Source: Vespa crabro
Taxonomy: Eukaryota; Arthropoda; Insecta; Hymenoptera; Vespidae
Assembly: GCF_910589235.1 (NCBI RefSeq)
Contig: NC_060968.1
Span: forward strand, 1,273,143-1,337,142
Reading direction: 5' to 3'
Length of the DNA: 64,000 bases
The notes beneath the pieces are model-generated. The model was not told the origin of the DNA. It worked only from the letters and a program-made list of their open reading frames with translations, and did no database searches. Below are positions 38,115-48,110 of the stretch, one piece after another. Numbering within the stretch: position 1 is the first letter of the stretch; the number at the start of each line of letters is the position of its first letter. Both the position numbers and the translations under genes were made by a program.

Positions 38115-38837
38115 TTAACACGTTGACTGCCGCGCAAATTTTACGTTACTTGCGCAAAACACCAAAATAAATTTTTTAGTATGCGATGGATATTATGTTC
38201 AAATATTATTTACAGCAGATAAGGTGAGTTGTATAAACGTGTCTTATGCAATTTTCGTGGTGGTGTGTCACCGGTGACCTCCAAGGCGCTGTAGACCATT
38301 TTGCTCATATGAGAATCCAAAAATGGTAGTAGATTATAATGTAGGGAAATCTTCAGTTGATTTGTCTGATCAAATGACTGCTTATAGTTCATCATTGCAA
38401 AAAACTATAAAGTGGTACAGAAAATTGGCAATAGAGCTTTTGCTGAATACTTTTGATGTAAATTCAATGCTGTTATACAAACAAGCAACTCGAAAAAATA
38501 TTTCAGTCACTGATTTTAAGGTGAAGTTAGCGATGTATTTAGTGAAATGTTTTGATGATGAAGATTCCATTTTATCAAGAAATTGCGTACAGAAAAAACG
38601 TCGTCATGAACTTAAAAGGAAACCGGGAAGTATGCGAAATGTAAGGCGATTTTGCAAAGAGTGCTACGAAAAAAATTCAAAACAGCTAGGAAGAATGAGA
38701 GAAAAGAATTGCACTAAAAAAGTGGCGATATATTGTGCCGACTGTCCTAGTTCATCCTTTCTTTGCCTACCGTGTTTCAATGTGATTCATTGTTATGTGC
38801 CCAAATAATATGTATATTTTCCTTGTATTAATAAAAT
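38115..38837 (+). mobile_element. piggyBac-like element fragment in the left arm
   Basis: TTAA at 38115-38118 is followed by the terminal sequence CACGTTGACTGCC, then the C-terminal part of a piggyBac transposase. The opposite terminus is missing because the arm ends at 38837, so this copy is immobile. Confidence 0.85.
38323..38808 (+). pseudogene. piggyBac transposase, C-terminal fragment (161 aa)
   Basis: Opens DYNVGKSSVDLSDQM, the piggyBac (DDE_Tnp_1_7) block holding the last catalytic Asp, followed by a helical section with KTIKWYRKL. It ends in a cysteine-rich zinc-binding domain (CKECYEK, then YCADCPSSSFLCLPCF) typical of the DNA-binding tail. The N-terminal two-thirds with the first catalytic Asp residues is missing. 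A paralogue with two replacements lies on the minus strand at 44776-45261. Confidence 0.88.
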
Positions 38838-39472
38838 GCATAAAATAGACCGAGATTTCAGTCGTTGGTGTATTTGTAATATAGCATAAAATTTTTAGTA
38901 CAGTAAATATAATAACTCCACAATTCGAAATTCTTTTCAAGTATTGTTTATATTAACAACAAACATATTGTTTTATATAATACAAAAAGCATTTTCTTTC
39001 GCTGTGATATATAATAGTTTATTGTACATACAGTAAACGATCTTGCGATAATTAAAATATAAGATTGATTATTCCGTGACGATGATCTTTGTTTCAAGAA
39101 TACAAAATACTCATCCTTATATCAAATATGGAAATAAATATTACAATATAATGTGTATTATTTATATTGTTACATAATGTGTATTTAAGTTTTGTTGACT
39201 TTTAATTCAATAATGACATTTCAATAAATGTACATTTTCTCAAAAAAGACTGTATATTTTACATATATATAGTACAGTTTACTTTGTATATTCGCACAAC
39301 TTTATTTTTTTTTGGGTATATAACACATGACAAGTTACTAAATTGTTACTAAATTCGACTACATGATTTAATTTTTAACTTATGTTGCTTGTTTTATTAT
39401 CTTATAATACTAAATTGTAATCTCACGTATTTTAATGATCGTAAACGTTCATTTATAATATATTCATTGGAG

Positions 39473-40476
39473 ATTAAAAATACGTAAACGATTTAAAAAT
39501 GTTAAAAAATATATACAACTTATTTGATGTAGTGGTGAACTTAGGGAACAATCTGATTGGTAGTTAGTTGACGTAATAATAGATTATTCAACTATAAGAG
39601 AATCTTTTTTTTATCATTCATTTATTTTAATTAATTTTTATTAATTAAAATTAATCTTTTTCTTTTCTTTTTAAGCTATATTGATTTGAAAAATTTTTGA
39701 TGTAAGATGATTTATTTATTTGTAATTATTTTTGTAATGATACTCGTTATTTTTTATTTGATAAACGTGAGTAATGCGTAGGCATTAAGCGAGGTTTGCC
39801 AAAATGATGAGTCCAAAAAAATCATTTATATATGATAATGTATAATTTATTATTGTTATTAATACATTATTTATTGTTAATAAATTTTCTTTAAGATATC
39901 ACAATTATCTGCGATAGTACAAAATAAAAGCAAAACTATTGAATGCAGCGTAATCATAGATGAATCTATATTTCATATATACAATATATAATAATATGTT
40001 TAGGGTACATTAATGAAAATTTAAAAATGTCATGCTCGTAATATCCCGAAAATTGACACGAAAGACAAATATTTTTCATGGTGAGTATATATTTTTATTA
40101 CAATAGGAATAATGGAAATAGATTTTACTGGATTGATAAAATCAATATTAAAAAATTTTGTTTGATACGAATTCTAAGACGTAAAATATTAATTGTACAC
40201 AAAAACATTTAATAACTTTTTACAGATGTCAAGTTACATTCTATAAAATTTCTATAAAAATTTAAATGCTGTTATAACTTATGTTAGCAAGAATTAATAA
40301 ATTATGCGAGCTCTGAATCATTAGAATTATCGTGGAAATTTTTAAGATGCTTTGTGGAGGGTGCAACATGCTTGCATAAATTCTCTTGAAAACTTTTTAT
40401 GTTAACAACAAATCTTTTATTTCAGTTAATCTAAAAAGTATTTTCATTTATAATAGTATTTTATACTACGCTTTAA
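39473..40476 (+). pseudogene. OR relic e: odorant receptor pseudogene, exons 5-9
   Basis: Exon 5 about 39473-39601 (LKIRKRFKNVKK-like). Exon 6 39676-39766 keeps its 91-nt length and GTGAGT donor. Exon 7 39896 to about 39990 is truncated. Exon 8 40226 to about 40350 has lost the RSMKP signature. Exon 9 40426-40476 has CAA to TAA at its third codon. Exon 9 and its preceding intron closely match OR7 (43450-43569), so e is a dead neighbour-paralogue of OR7. Exons 1-4 were not found. Confidence 0.82.
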
Positions 40477-40812
40477 AGAAAACGATAATATCATAATGAA
40501 AATATAAATTTTCTTGTTATATATAGAAGATTTTATTTCTTCTAAGGATATAATGTACTCACATGTTTTAAAATTTGATGACCAAATTAAATATTAAAGA
40601 TAAAATGTTGTAGATCTAAATTTCATTGATTTCACATGTCCTTTTATCAATTTACTATTCGTCAATGTCATGGCTGTAAAACTATAAGAAATCGATTAAC
40701 TTTTGCTCGAAGAAATGTATTCACTTGATAAAATTCAATACTTCAGCGGTAAAGTTCACTATATCTCATCTACTATTGTATCGATCAGTTTTTCTAATAT
40801 CTACTACTTTTG

Positions 40813-40887
40813 TTTAAGCACCTATACTGTTTCACGGTTGGACGGCAACTGACAAGAGCTGCAATTACAAAACGCTGCTGCGCATGT
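40813..40887 (+). promoter_or_regulatory. Conserved OR upstream module of OR7
   Basis: TTTAAG (one change from CTTAAG) is at 40813 and ACTGA ends 40 bp from the start. TGCGCATGT is at 40879-40887 after 26 bp, for a 75-bp total identical to OR2, OR3 and OR5. The downstream CATCTG box is not seen. The ATG is 320 bp from the module start. Confidence 0.55.
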
Positions 40888-41132
40888 CATGGAAAAATAA
40901 AAGGGTAAAATATAATGTCGCATGCTTATGTCAAACATATGGCAAAGGGTTCAATAATAAAGAAGTTTATAAAAGAAATATATTCTAACGTTACGTTTTG
41001 TTATGATATTATTTTCATGTCACTGTTTCCTATATAATGCTATCTGCTATAATAAAGAGCTATTAGAATGCGCAATGAAGTAGAAGCGTGGGGTTGGTTA
41101 ATTGTTTACTTTGAAACAGAGAATACTTGACA

Positions 41133-43569
41133 ATGGCTCTAAGAGGTTCGAAATTTTATGAAGAACATTTCCTTTTTTCGAATAGAGTAGTTAAATTAGT
41201 ATTGATACTATGCCCTTATCACAATTCAATCCGACCGCTGTTTCAATTTTGTATTATAGTAGCCTATTTATTGCCGATGATTGTACTTCAGGTAAATATT
41301 TTTTAAAGTGTATACTTAATTATTATTAATATAACTATTAATATAATTATTAATTCCTTTTTTATAGTTATTAATTAATTCGTTTTAAATTAATCTACGC
41401 ATGAATAAATATTTAATACAAAAATTAGATTATATACAAATTAACAGGAATATATACTTAATTATTATTAATATAATTATTAATATAATTATTAATTCCT
41501 TTTTTATAGTTATTAATTAATTCGTTTTAAATTAATCTACGCATGAATAAATATTTAATACAAAAATTAGATTATATACAAATTAACAGGAATATATGTG
41601 TATGCGTATATATATATATATATATATTAATAGGATATATTAATATATAGATACACACACACGCACACACACACACACACACACATTAATTATTTCTGAA
41701 TATATATTTATTTTGTTCTAAATTGGATTTACAGTGCATTAACTTTTCACAATTACAGTTTTATTATCTTCTCATGTCGAACATTAAATTGCAATCGAAT
41801 TTAAAATTGCTGCAGAAGATGTTAACTAATCTATGTATTATCTGTACTTATAGCATCGTTTACTTTCGTTCCGGAACAGTTCGTATTATTATTATTATAT
41901 TACAAGCATTATCAAATTTTGATGTATTTATATATATATGTATATATATGTAATTACGAGGATGAATCTTTTGAATTCTAGATACAGAAATTGCTAGCTC
42001 ACTTTAAAAATGATTATGAACAGTTTCTGAATAAAAAGGAATTATATATTTTAGAAAAATATATGGGACAAATTAAATTATATACAATTATTTTTGCGGG
42101 TAAATACGTCTATGCGAATGATTGTATCCTGCAAATAGACATTGCATATAAACTATTTTACAGGTATCTGCTACCTCTATGCTATTTCATTAACGATTCC
42201 AAGTCTTTTAAGTGTTTTCCTGAATATTTTTGGAACATTAGACAGTGTACATGTAATCTTACCCTTTCCTATTAATAATGTTTCTAATGCAGGGCCAATA
42301 TATTATAGTTTGCTTATTTATCAAATAACAGCAATCTTTATCACTTTGACAATAACTTTTGTTTGTTATTCATCGTATTTAGTAATAATACAGCATGCTT
42401 GTATGCAGTTTACTTTTCTAATGTACGTTTTTAATTGAAAAAATAGATTATTTCTTATGCAAGGTATTGTCATTAATGTAAATATTATCTTTTAACTTAT
42501 TTATTTTAGGTTTAAAATAAGTCAACCATTTAAGGAAAAGATATATAAACAAAAGTTTTGCTGTAATAGAAAAGTTCAGAAGGAACAGGAATGGGTAATA
42601 GACATAATAGAACATTACATAAGAGCTACAGAGTTAGTTACATAATAAAAAATTGATTTTGTTTCCTTACTATATCTGATAATAATTTCTTTTTTTTTTG
42701 TTTGGAAGATTTGTAGATATGCTAAACAATTTTTCAAAGATAATTTACATAGTTGGAGCTTTCCTTTGCATGGTTCTTATTTTCTTTGATTTTCTTTATG
42801 TAAGTGGAACTTAAACAATTGATGAAGTATAAGTATTTAAGAATGAAACATTACTTTCCATACTATTTTTATAAATATTGTTTTTTATTCCAATATATTA
42901 TTTATCTTATTTTGCATCAATTACTTATAGAATATTTTGTTTAAAAGACTTTGTTACTATGCTCCTTGTTTTCAGATGTTGCAATTACCTGCGATTTTGC
43001 AAAATACAAATGAAACGTTTGAATGCTTCATCGTTGTTGTTGGATCTGTATTGATTATTTATATTAATTTTTATATTGGGCAACTGCTTATTGATCATAA
43101 CAGAGCAGTTTTCCATGAATTGTAAGATACTACGATATGTCATAACTCGGGCATCTTCTTTAATCAAAATGAATACGACTTGTAAAAATGAATATTTCAA
43201 TATCTTTATTCGAAAGGTTTTCAAGTTGAAAAACTAGAAATTATAATTTTTATGAAAAAAAACCCAATGTTTTTGTTCACAGATGTCAAGTCCCATTCTA
43301 TATACTTTCTATAAAAACCCAAAAGCTTTTGTTACTTATGATAGTAAGAAGCATGAAGCCGTGCGGTCTTTCAATCGGTGGTATGTTCGTAGTGTCTCAT
43401 GAAATTTTTGCCGAGGTGAATAAGAATAAATCATTTTTGTTTAAGACATTATAAGTGCAACATGCTTGCATAAATTCTCTTAGAACTTTTTATATTAACA
43501 ACAATTCTTTTATTTTAGTTAATCCAAAAAGTATTTTCATTTGTAATGGTATTTTATAATACGCTGTAA
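41133..43569 (+). CDS. Odorant receptor OR7 (7tm_6 family), nine exons, intact
   Basis: Exons: 41133-41291, 41759-41878, 41982-42099, 42164-42422, 42510-42632, 42709-42799, 42976-43121, 43283-43415, 43519-43569. They total 1200 nt and 399 residues; exon 5 is one codon short. The start MALRGSKFYEEHFLFSNR matches the family. Exon 4 reads VILPFPINNVSNAGPIYYS. Exon 8 has MIVRSMKPCGLSIGGMF and exon 9 LIQKVFSFVMVFYNTL. All junctions keep GT-AG and phase. It is the only intact OR in the decayed stretch 32.8-48.1 kb, lying between the two arms of the inverted repeat. Expected role: odour-specific subunit of an Orco channel. Confidence 0.92.
41311..41594 (+). repeat. 142-bp tandem duplication in OR7 intron 1
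   Basis: 41311-41452 is repeated head-to-tail at 41453-41594 with a single noticed base difference (AACT against AATT near the start). It is followed by TA and CA microsatellites up to about 41686. Confidence 0.92.
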
Positions 43570-44304
43570 AGAAAATGATGCTTCTAAGAAAGATATAATG
43601 TACAACATATGTTTCAAATTTGGCGAACATTTTAAATATTAAAGATTAACAGTTGTGGATGTAAATTTCGTTAATTTTATAACTTCTATTATTAACTTGC
43701 TATTTATCGATGTAATGGCTATAAAACTATAAGAACTCGTATTACTTTTGCTCGAAGAAATGTATTTACTCTTCAGCGATAAAGTTCATAAAGCAATCCA
43801 AAAGTAAAAATCAAACTAAAGTTCAAAAGTAAAATTCAATATTTCAACAATAAAGTTCACTACACCTCAGTTATTGTTATATCAAAATTAATATACTGTT
43901 ATATTAAAATTAAAAGTGTGAGATATGTTTTTCGTTGAATTTATGGGAACATCCACCTGTTTTCATATTTATGTGCATCTCTCTCGAAGGATTCGATAAT
44001 ACAATAGGGTATAGAAATAATATGTGTTAATGTTATGTTGCATAGATTCGATCATTATGGTATTATTGCAATATCACTATTTTAGAGGTAGTTCTATAGA
44101 CTCTAATAATTTAGAAAATAGTCCTATAGATCCTAATGAAGGAATTATTAGAATGCGTAATAAAGTAATGAAGTAGAAACGTGTGATGTGTTTACTTCAC
44201 GGCAGATAACGTTAGTTATTTTATAATATGTGTGAGAGATTTTAGTTACTATGAGCAATACTTCTTATTATTTCTTTCCTCTTCTTTTTTTTTAATCTAT
44301 ATAC

Positions 44305-44350
<46 letters not shown>

Positions 44351-44542
44351 TTAGTTATGTGTTATATTATTATATTTCATTGTAATTCATGTTTTCCTTT
44401 TTTTTCTAATTTTTAGATACGCGTTTCGGACCGAACTATAGCGAAGATAGTCGATTTGCACGAAGAAAGTTCCTCCATTTCTTTCTAATTATTAGAGTTA
44501 TAGACCCACTGATAACGATGAGTAAAGGAGGCGGCACTGGGC

Positions 44543-45469
44543 TTAACACGTTGACTGCCATGGGGGTCACCGGTGACCGGCACTCGACTTGGCTACAGTG
44601 CTGTGGGGACCACTGGTGATCGGCGACGTGACGAATAGTGAGAATACATAATTAGGGTAAACATCGATCGAATACATTTTTTAAATACTACCATTAATTC
44701 TGTAGTGGTTTAAAGAAATTAATGCCGTACAGAACATGTAATTATAATTTTATTAATACAAGGAAAATATACATATTATTTGGGCACATAACAATGAATC
44801 ACATTGAAACACGGTAGGCAAAGGAAGGATGAACTAGGACATTCGGCACAATATATCGCCACTTTTTTAGTGCAATTCTTTTCTCTCATTCTTCCTAGCT
44901 GTTTTGAATTTTTTTCGTAGCACTCTTTGCAAAATCGCCTTACATTTCGCATACTTCCCGGTTTCCTTTTAAGTTCATGACGACGTTTTTTCTGTACGCA
45001 ATTTCTTGATAAAATGGAATCTTCATCATCAAAACATTTCACTAAATACATCGCTAACTTCACCTTAAAATCAGTGACTGAAATATTTTTTCGAGTTGCT
45101 TGTTTGTATAACAGCATTGAATTTACATCAAAAGTATTCAGCAAAAGCTCTATTACCAATTTTCTGTACCACTTTATAGTTTTTTGCAATGATGAACTAT
45201 AAGCAGTCATTTGATCAGACAAATCAACTGAAGATTTCCCTACATTATAATCTACTACCATTTTTGGATTCTCATATGAGCAAAATGGTCTACAGCGCCT
45301 TGGAGGTCACCGGTGACACACCACCACGAAAATTGCATAAGACACGTTTATACAACTCACCTTATCTGCTGTAAATAATATTTGAACATAATATCCATCG
45401 CATACTAAAAAATTTATTTTGGTGTTTTGCGCAAGTAACGTAAAATTTGCGCGGCAGTCAACGTGTTAA
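44543..45469 (-). mobile_element. piggyBac-like element, internally deleted, both ends present
   Basis: TTAA duplications at 44543-44546 and 45466-45469 flank a 919-bp element with 13-bp terminal inverted repeats CACGTTGACTGCC. Subterminal palindromes GGTCACCGGTGACC (about 44565) and a related copy near 45305 resemble the subterminal repeats used by this family. It encodes only the C-terminal part of the transposase, so it is a non-autonomous derivative that could move only with a helper. Confidence 0.9.
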
Positions 45470-46035
45470 GTACCGTTGTAATCTGTCAGCAAAATATCGC
45501 TAGCCACATTCATGAAAATTAATGGAAGAACGTGAATTTTTTTAAAGGATTCCATGGCCTTATGAAGTAAATGTGCAATAATAAATATGCAAATATACAT
45601 GTCAATTGTAGTTATCACTTGTATGTTTGTTGAAGTATGATACAATTGTTGATGTATTTTTATGTAGATAGTTGAATCGTATCGTAATAAATATAAAGTT
45701 TCGTTACAACGGTTATTTAAAAACAATATGCCTTTAACTTTGCAACTGAATCATTTTTCTTAATTACAATTAGTATCAGAAAATTATCTAGAATTCTTAT
45801 TGTGGCTATGGAACTTTTTTGTTTTTTTTTGTTTATTCTAAACAGAAATAGTAATTACATTATTTTCTTTGTTTTAAATAGAACGGTATATTTATCTTAA
45901 AATTGATATAGTGTAAAAAATTATAGAATTTGATCTATTAATTAAATTTAATAAATATTAATGAACTCAATATAATTAATAAATTTATTAATAATACAAT
46001 GAATTAAATTTATTAATAATATTAATAAACCCAAT
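44747..46035 (-). repeat. Right arm of 1289-bp inverted repeat
   Basis: Partner of 37549-38837. This arm is continuous with the complete piggyBac element and with R, so it is the likely donor of the left arm. The spacer between arms is 5909 bp and contains relic e, OR7 and the exon 1 relic of f. Confidence 0.9.
44776..45261 (-). pseudogene. piggyBac transposase, C-terminal fragment (161 aa), minus strand
   Basis: Same fragment as 38323-38808 apart from A to V in the KLAIELLL segment and D to E in YCADCP. It keeps the VDLSDQM block and the cysteine-rich tail. Only about 200 bp separate its first codon from the terminal repeat, so the catalytic N-terminal portion is deleted. Confidence 0.88.
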
Positions 46036-46539
46036 GTAATTAATAAATTTATTTATAATACAATTAATTAAATTTATTATTAATATTAATAAACTCAACT
46101 TCTATTTTATTATAATTATATCTCCGTGTATCTTCAATCTTTTTTGTGTATCTCTTTGGAACATTAGATAACGTTCATATTAATTTCAAGCCCAAGATCA
46201 CTATACTACAGTTTGCTTATTTATCAAACTATAGCAATACATATATTTGTAATTATAGTCAGTATGTATTATACATACTATTTGTTATTCATACAACATG
46301 CGTGTTGTAAATTAAATGTTTTAAAGTATTTAATATAGAAATAATATTTGTTTTAATCTTAACTACTATTGAAGACATAAACGTCATTTTTCGTCAGACT
46401 GAAGATACGTCAACAATTTTTAAATAACAAGAAATATAACGAAATGGCTTGGTTAAATAAAATTTTTACAATATGTCTCATTTCAAACGATATGACCAAA
46501 TATATTCGATCTTATTAGTTTTTATTGGATTAGTATATA

Positions 46540-47812
46540 TTGGATTGTTCGGAAAGTAATTTCGTTTTTTCCCGACAGAGGATTTAATTGTATTTTTTTG
46601 CAACCAACTTTACACTTAAGACGCATAATCATTATATATTTTGAGAGCTGATATAGCAAGGCTTATGTGTGAAAAAGTCCAATTGATTCTATGCAGTAGT
46701 TTTTGGTTGGTGCCCTTTTAAATATGGAGAGCAATAAACAGCATTTTCGTCATATTTTACTTTTTTACTATAGAAAAGGTAAAAATGTTGTTCAAGCTAG
46801 AAAGAAATTAACCGATGTGTATGGAGAAGATGTGTTGACAGTACGCCAGTGCCAGAACTGTTTTGCAAAACTTCGATCCGGCAATTTTGATGTCGAAGAT
46901 GCACCACGTTCTGGAAGGCCGGTTGAAGCTGATAAAGACACGATAAAGGCATTAGTTGATGCGAACCGGCGAATAACAACACGTGAGATCGGTGAGAGGT
47001 TGAATTTATCAAATTCAATTGTTTATGATCACTTGAAAGGCCTGGGATTAATCTCGAAGCTCGATACATGGGTTCCCCATGTTCTCACGGTGAGAAATTT
47101 GTGTCGTCGCGTTGACGTCTGTGATTCGCTTCTTAAACGTCACGAAAATGATCCATTTTTGAAGTGCATCATTACAGGGTACGAAAAATAGGTTGTATAT
47201 AACAATATCAAACGCAAGAGATCATGAAGCAAAAAAAATGAACCGGCTCAAAGCATTTCCAAAGCCAATATCCATCAAAAAAAGGTGATGCTGTCTGTTT
47301 GGTGGGATTTTAAAGGAATCGTTTTTTTTTGAGATTTTACTGGATAACACAACAATTAATTCGGAAGTCTACTGTCATCAGCTGGACAAACTGAATGATG
47401 CACTTCAACAGAAAAGGCCATAATTAATCAACAGAAAAGGTGTAGTATTCCATCAAGATAATGCGAGACCTTATACAAGTTTGGTCTCTCGCCAAAAGCT
47501 TTTACAGCTTGAATGGGATACAATGCCATTATATTCTCCAGATTTGGCAGCTTCGGATTATTTGTTCCCGTCACTGCAAAATTTTTTAGACGGTAAAACC
47601 TTTACTTCAAATGAGGAGGTCACCTCGATCAGTTTTTTGCCAGCAGAGACCAAAAATATTATGAGCGTGGAATCATACTACTACCAGAAAGATGGCAAAA
47701 GGTATTGGACCAGAATGGCCAATATATAATTTAATAAAATATTTGTTCATTATACGAAAATTATTTTTCATTTTCACAAAAAAAAAACGAAATTACTTTT
47801 CGAACAACCCAT
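46540..47812 (+). mobile_element. mariner transposon in OR relic f
   Basis: Terminal inverted repeats of about 28 bp: TTGTTCGGAAAGTAATTTCG on the left and the complement of CGAAATTACTTTTCGAACAA on the right. The flanking bases allow a TA duplication on each side. The length of 1.27 kb is typical of full-length mariner elements. Confidence 0.92.
46724..47729 (+). pseudogene. mariner transposase, inactivated
   Basis: ATG at 46724 begins MESNKQHFRHILLFYYRKGK. Two helix-turn-helix regions follow (up to ERLNLSNSIVYDHLKGLG), then WVPHVLT. The block that normally holds the first catalytic Asp (TGDEKW) reads TGYEK followed by TAG at 47189-47191, so both the Asp and the Trp are lost. Further frame damage follows near 47220-47400. 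Downstream, HQDNARP (second Asp) and SPDLAASDY (third Asp) survive. The element cannot transpose itself. Confidence 0.92.
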
Positions 47813-48110
47813 TAAAATCAATAGGATCGAAAATATTTGACCATATCGATTAAAAGGAGACACCCTTTATAAATTAAACTGGTAAGTATCATTAAGTAAA
47901 TGAAAAACAATATTCCGACTTTATATAATTAATTTAAAATTTTGTCTTTTAAAAAAAATTCAATTATTTTCTGTCAAAGTCATATTAGTTTTTTACTGAT
48001 GTCAAACACCATTCTACATTCTATCTACGAAAATTCAAATGCTGTTGTTAATCATGACGGGTGCTTTTAATCGGTAGAATCTTTCTATAAATATAGAATC
48101 ATCTTAAACT

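Larger units (their letters stand above)
37549..38837 (+). repeat. Left arm of 1289-bp inverted repeat
   Basis: Reverse complement of 44747-46035 with equal length, so no net indel. I noticed two base differences, both in the transposase fragment. It begins ATTGGG after a TA tract. It ends in ATTAATAAAAT, which is shared by the transposon tail and OR exon 8, suggesting a microhomology junction. It contains part of R and a 3'-truncated piggyBac. Confidence 0.9.
34780..39036 (+). pseudogene. OR relic d: odorant receptor pseudogene split by inserted repeats
   Basis: Exon 1 34780-34944 (TAG at codon 11). Exon 2 35651-35770 is open (FYHFYILNMNLLLIIKVLES). Exon 3 35850-35949 has a TAA and a deletion. 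Exon 4 36024-36282 keeps its exact 259-nt length but has stops. Exon 5 is about 36506-36631. Exon 6 from about 37026 has one stop and a 27-bp triplication. Exon 7 from 37292 has its acceptor AG changed to AA and is cut short by a TA tract. Exon 8 survives only as its 3' part (about 38838-38902), and exon 9 is about 38977-39036. Between exons 7 and 8 lies the left arm of the 1289-bp inverted repeat. Confidence 0.88.
44410..45700 (-). repeat. Repeat R copy split by piggyBac
   Basis: 44410-44542 and 45470 to about 45700, read on the minus strand, match the two adjoining parts of R at about 21500-21610 and 21290-21480. This copy lies next to a TA tract at 44301-44344, as the R copies in OR5 and OR6 do. 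Confidence 0.6.
44228..48110 (+). pseudogene. OR relic f: odorant receptor pseudogene broken up by transposons
   Basis: An exon 1 start at 44228 (ATG, then a frameshifted match to the SYYEQ-HFLL region) is cut off near 44280. Exon 4 sequence resumes at about 46099-46325 (TLDNVHIN-like and LLIYQT), with exon 5 from 46398 to about 46485. After a mariner insertion, an exon 8 relic is at about 47999-48110. Between exons 1 and 4 sit a TA tract, repeat R and a nested piggyBac element. The 5' flank keeps a diverged CACCTG box near 43953 but no CTTAAG/TGCGCATGT block. Confidence 0.75.

Noticed and set aside
37858..38118. 86-codon open frame, mirrored at 45466-45726
   Set aside because: It lies in the R-related flank of piggyBac. 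The second copy is due to the inverted repeat, and no domain is recognised.
38210..38395. Open frames antisense to the piggyBac transposase (also at 45014-45202 and 45189-45374)
   Set aside because: Shadows of the transposase fragment.
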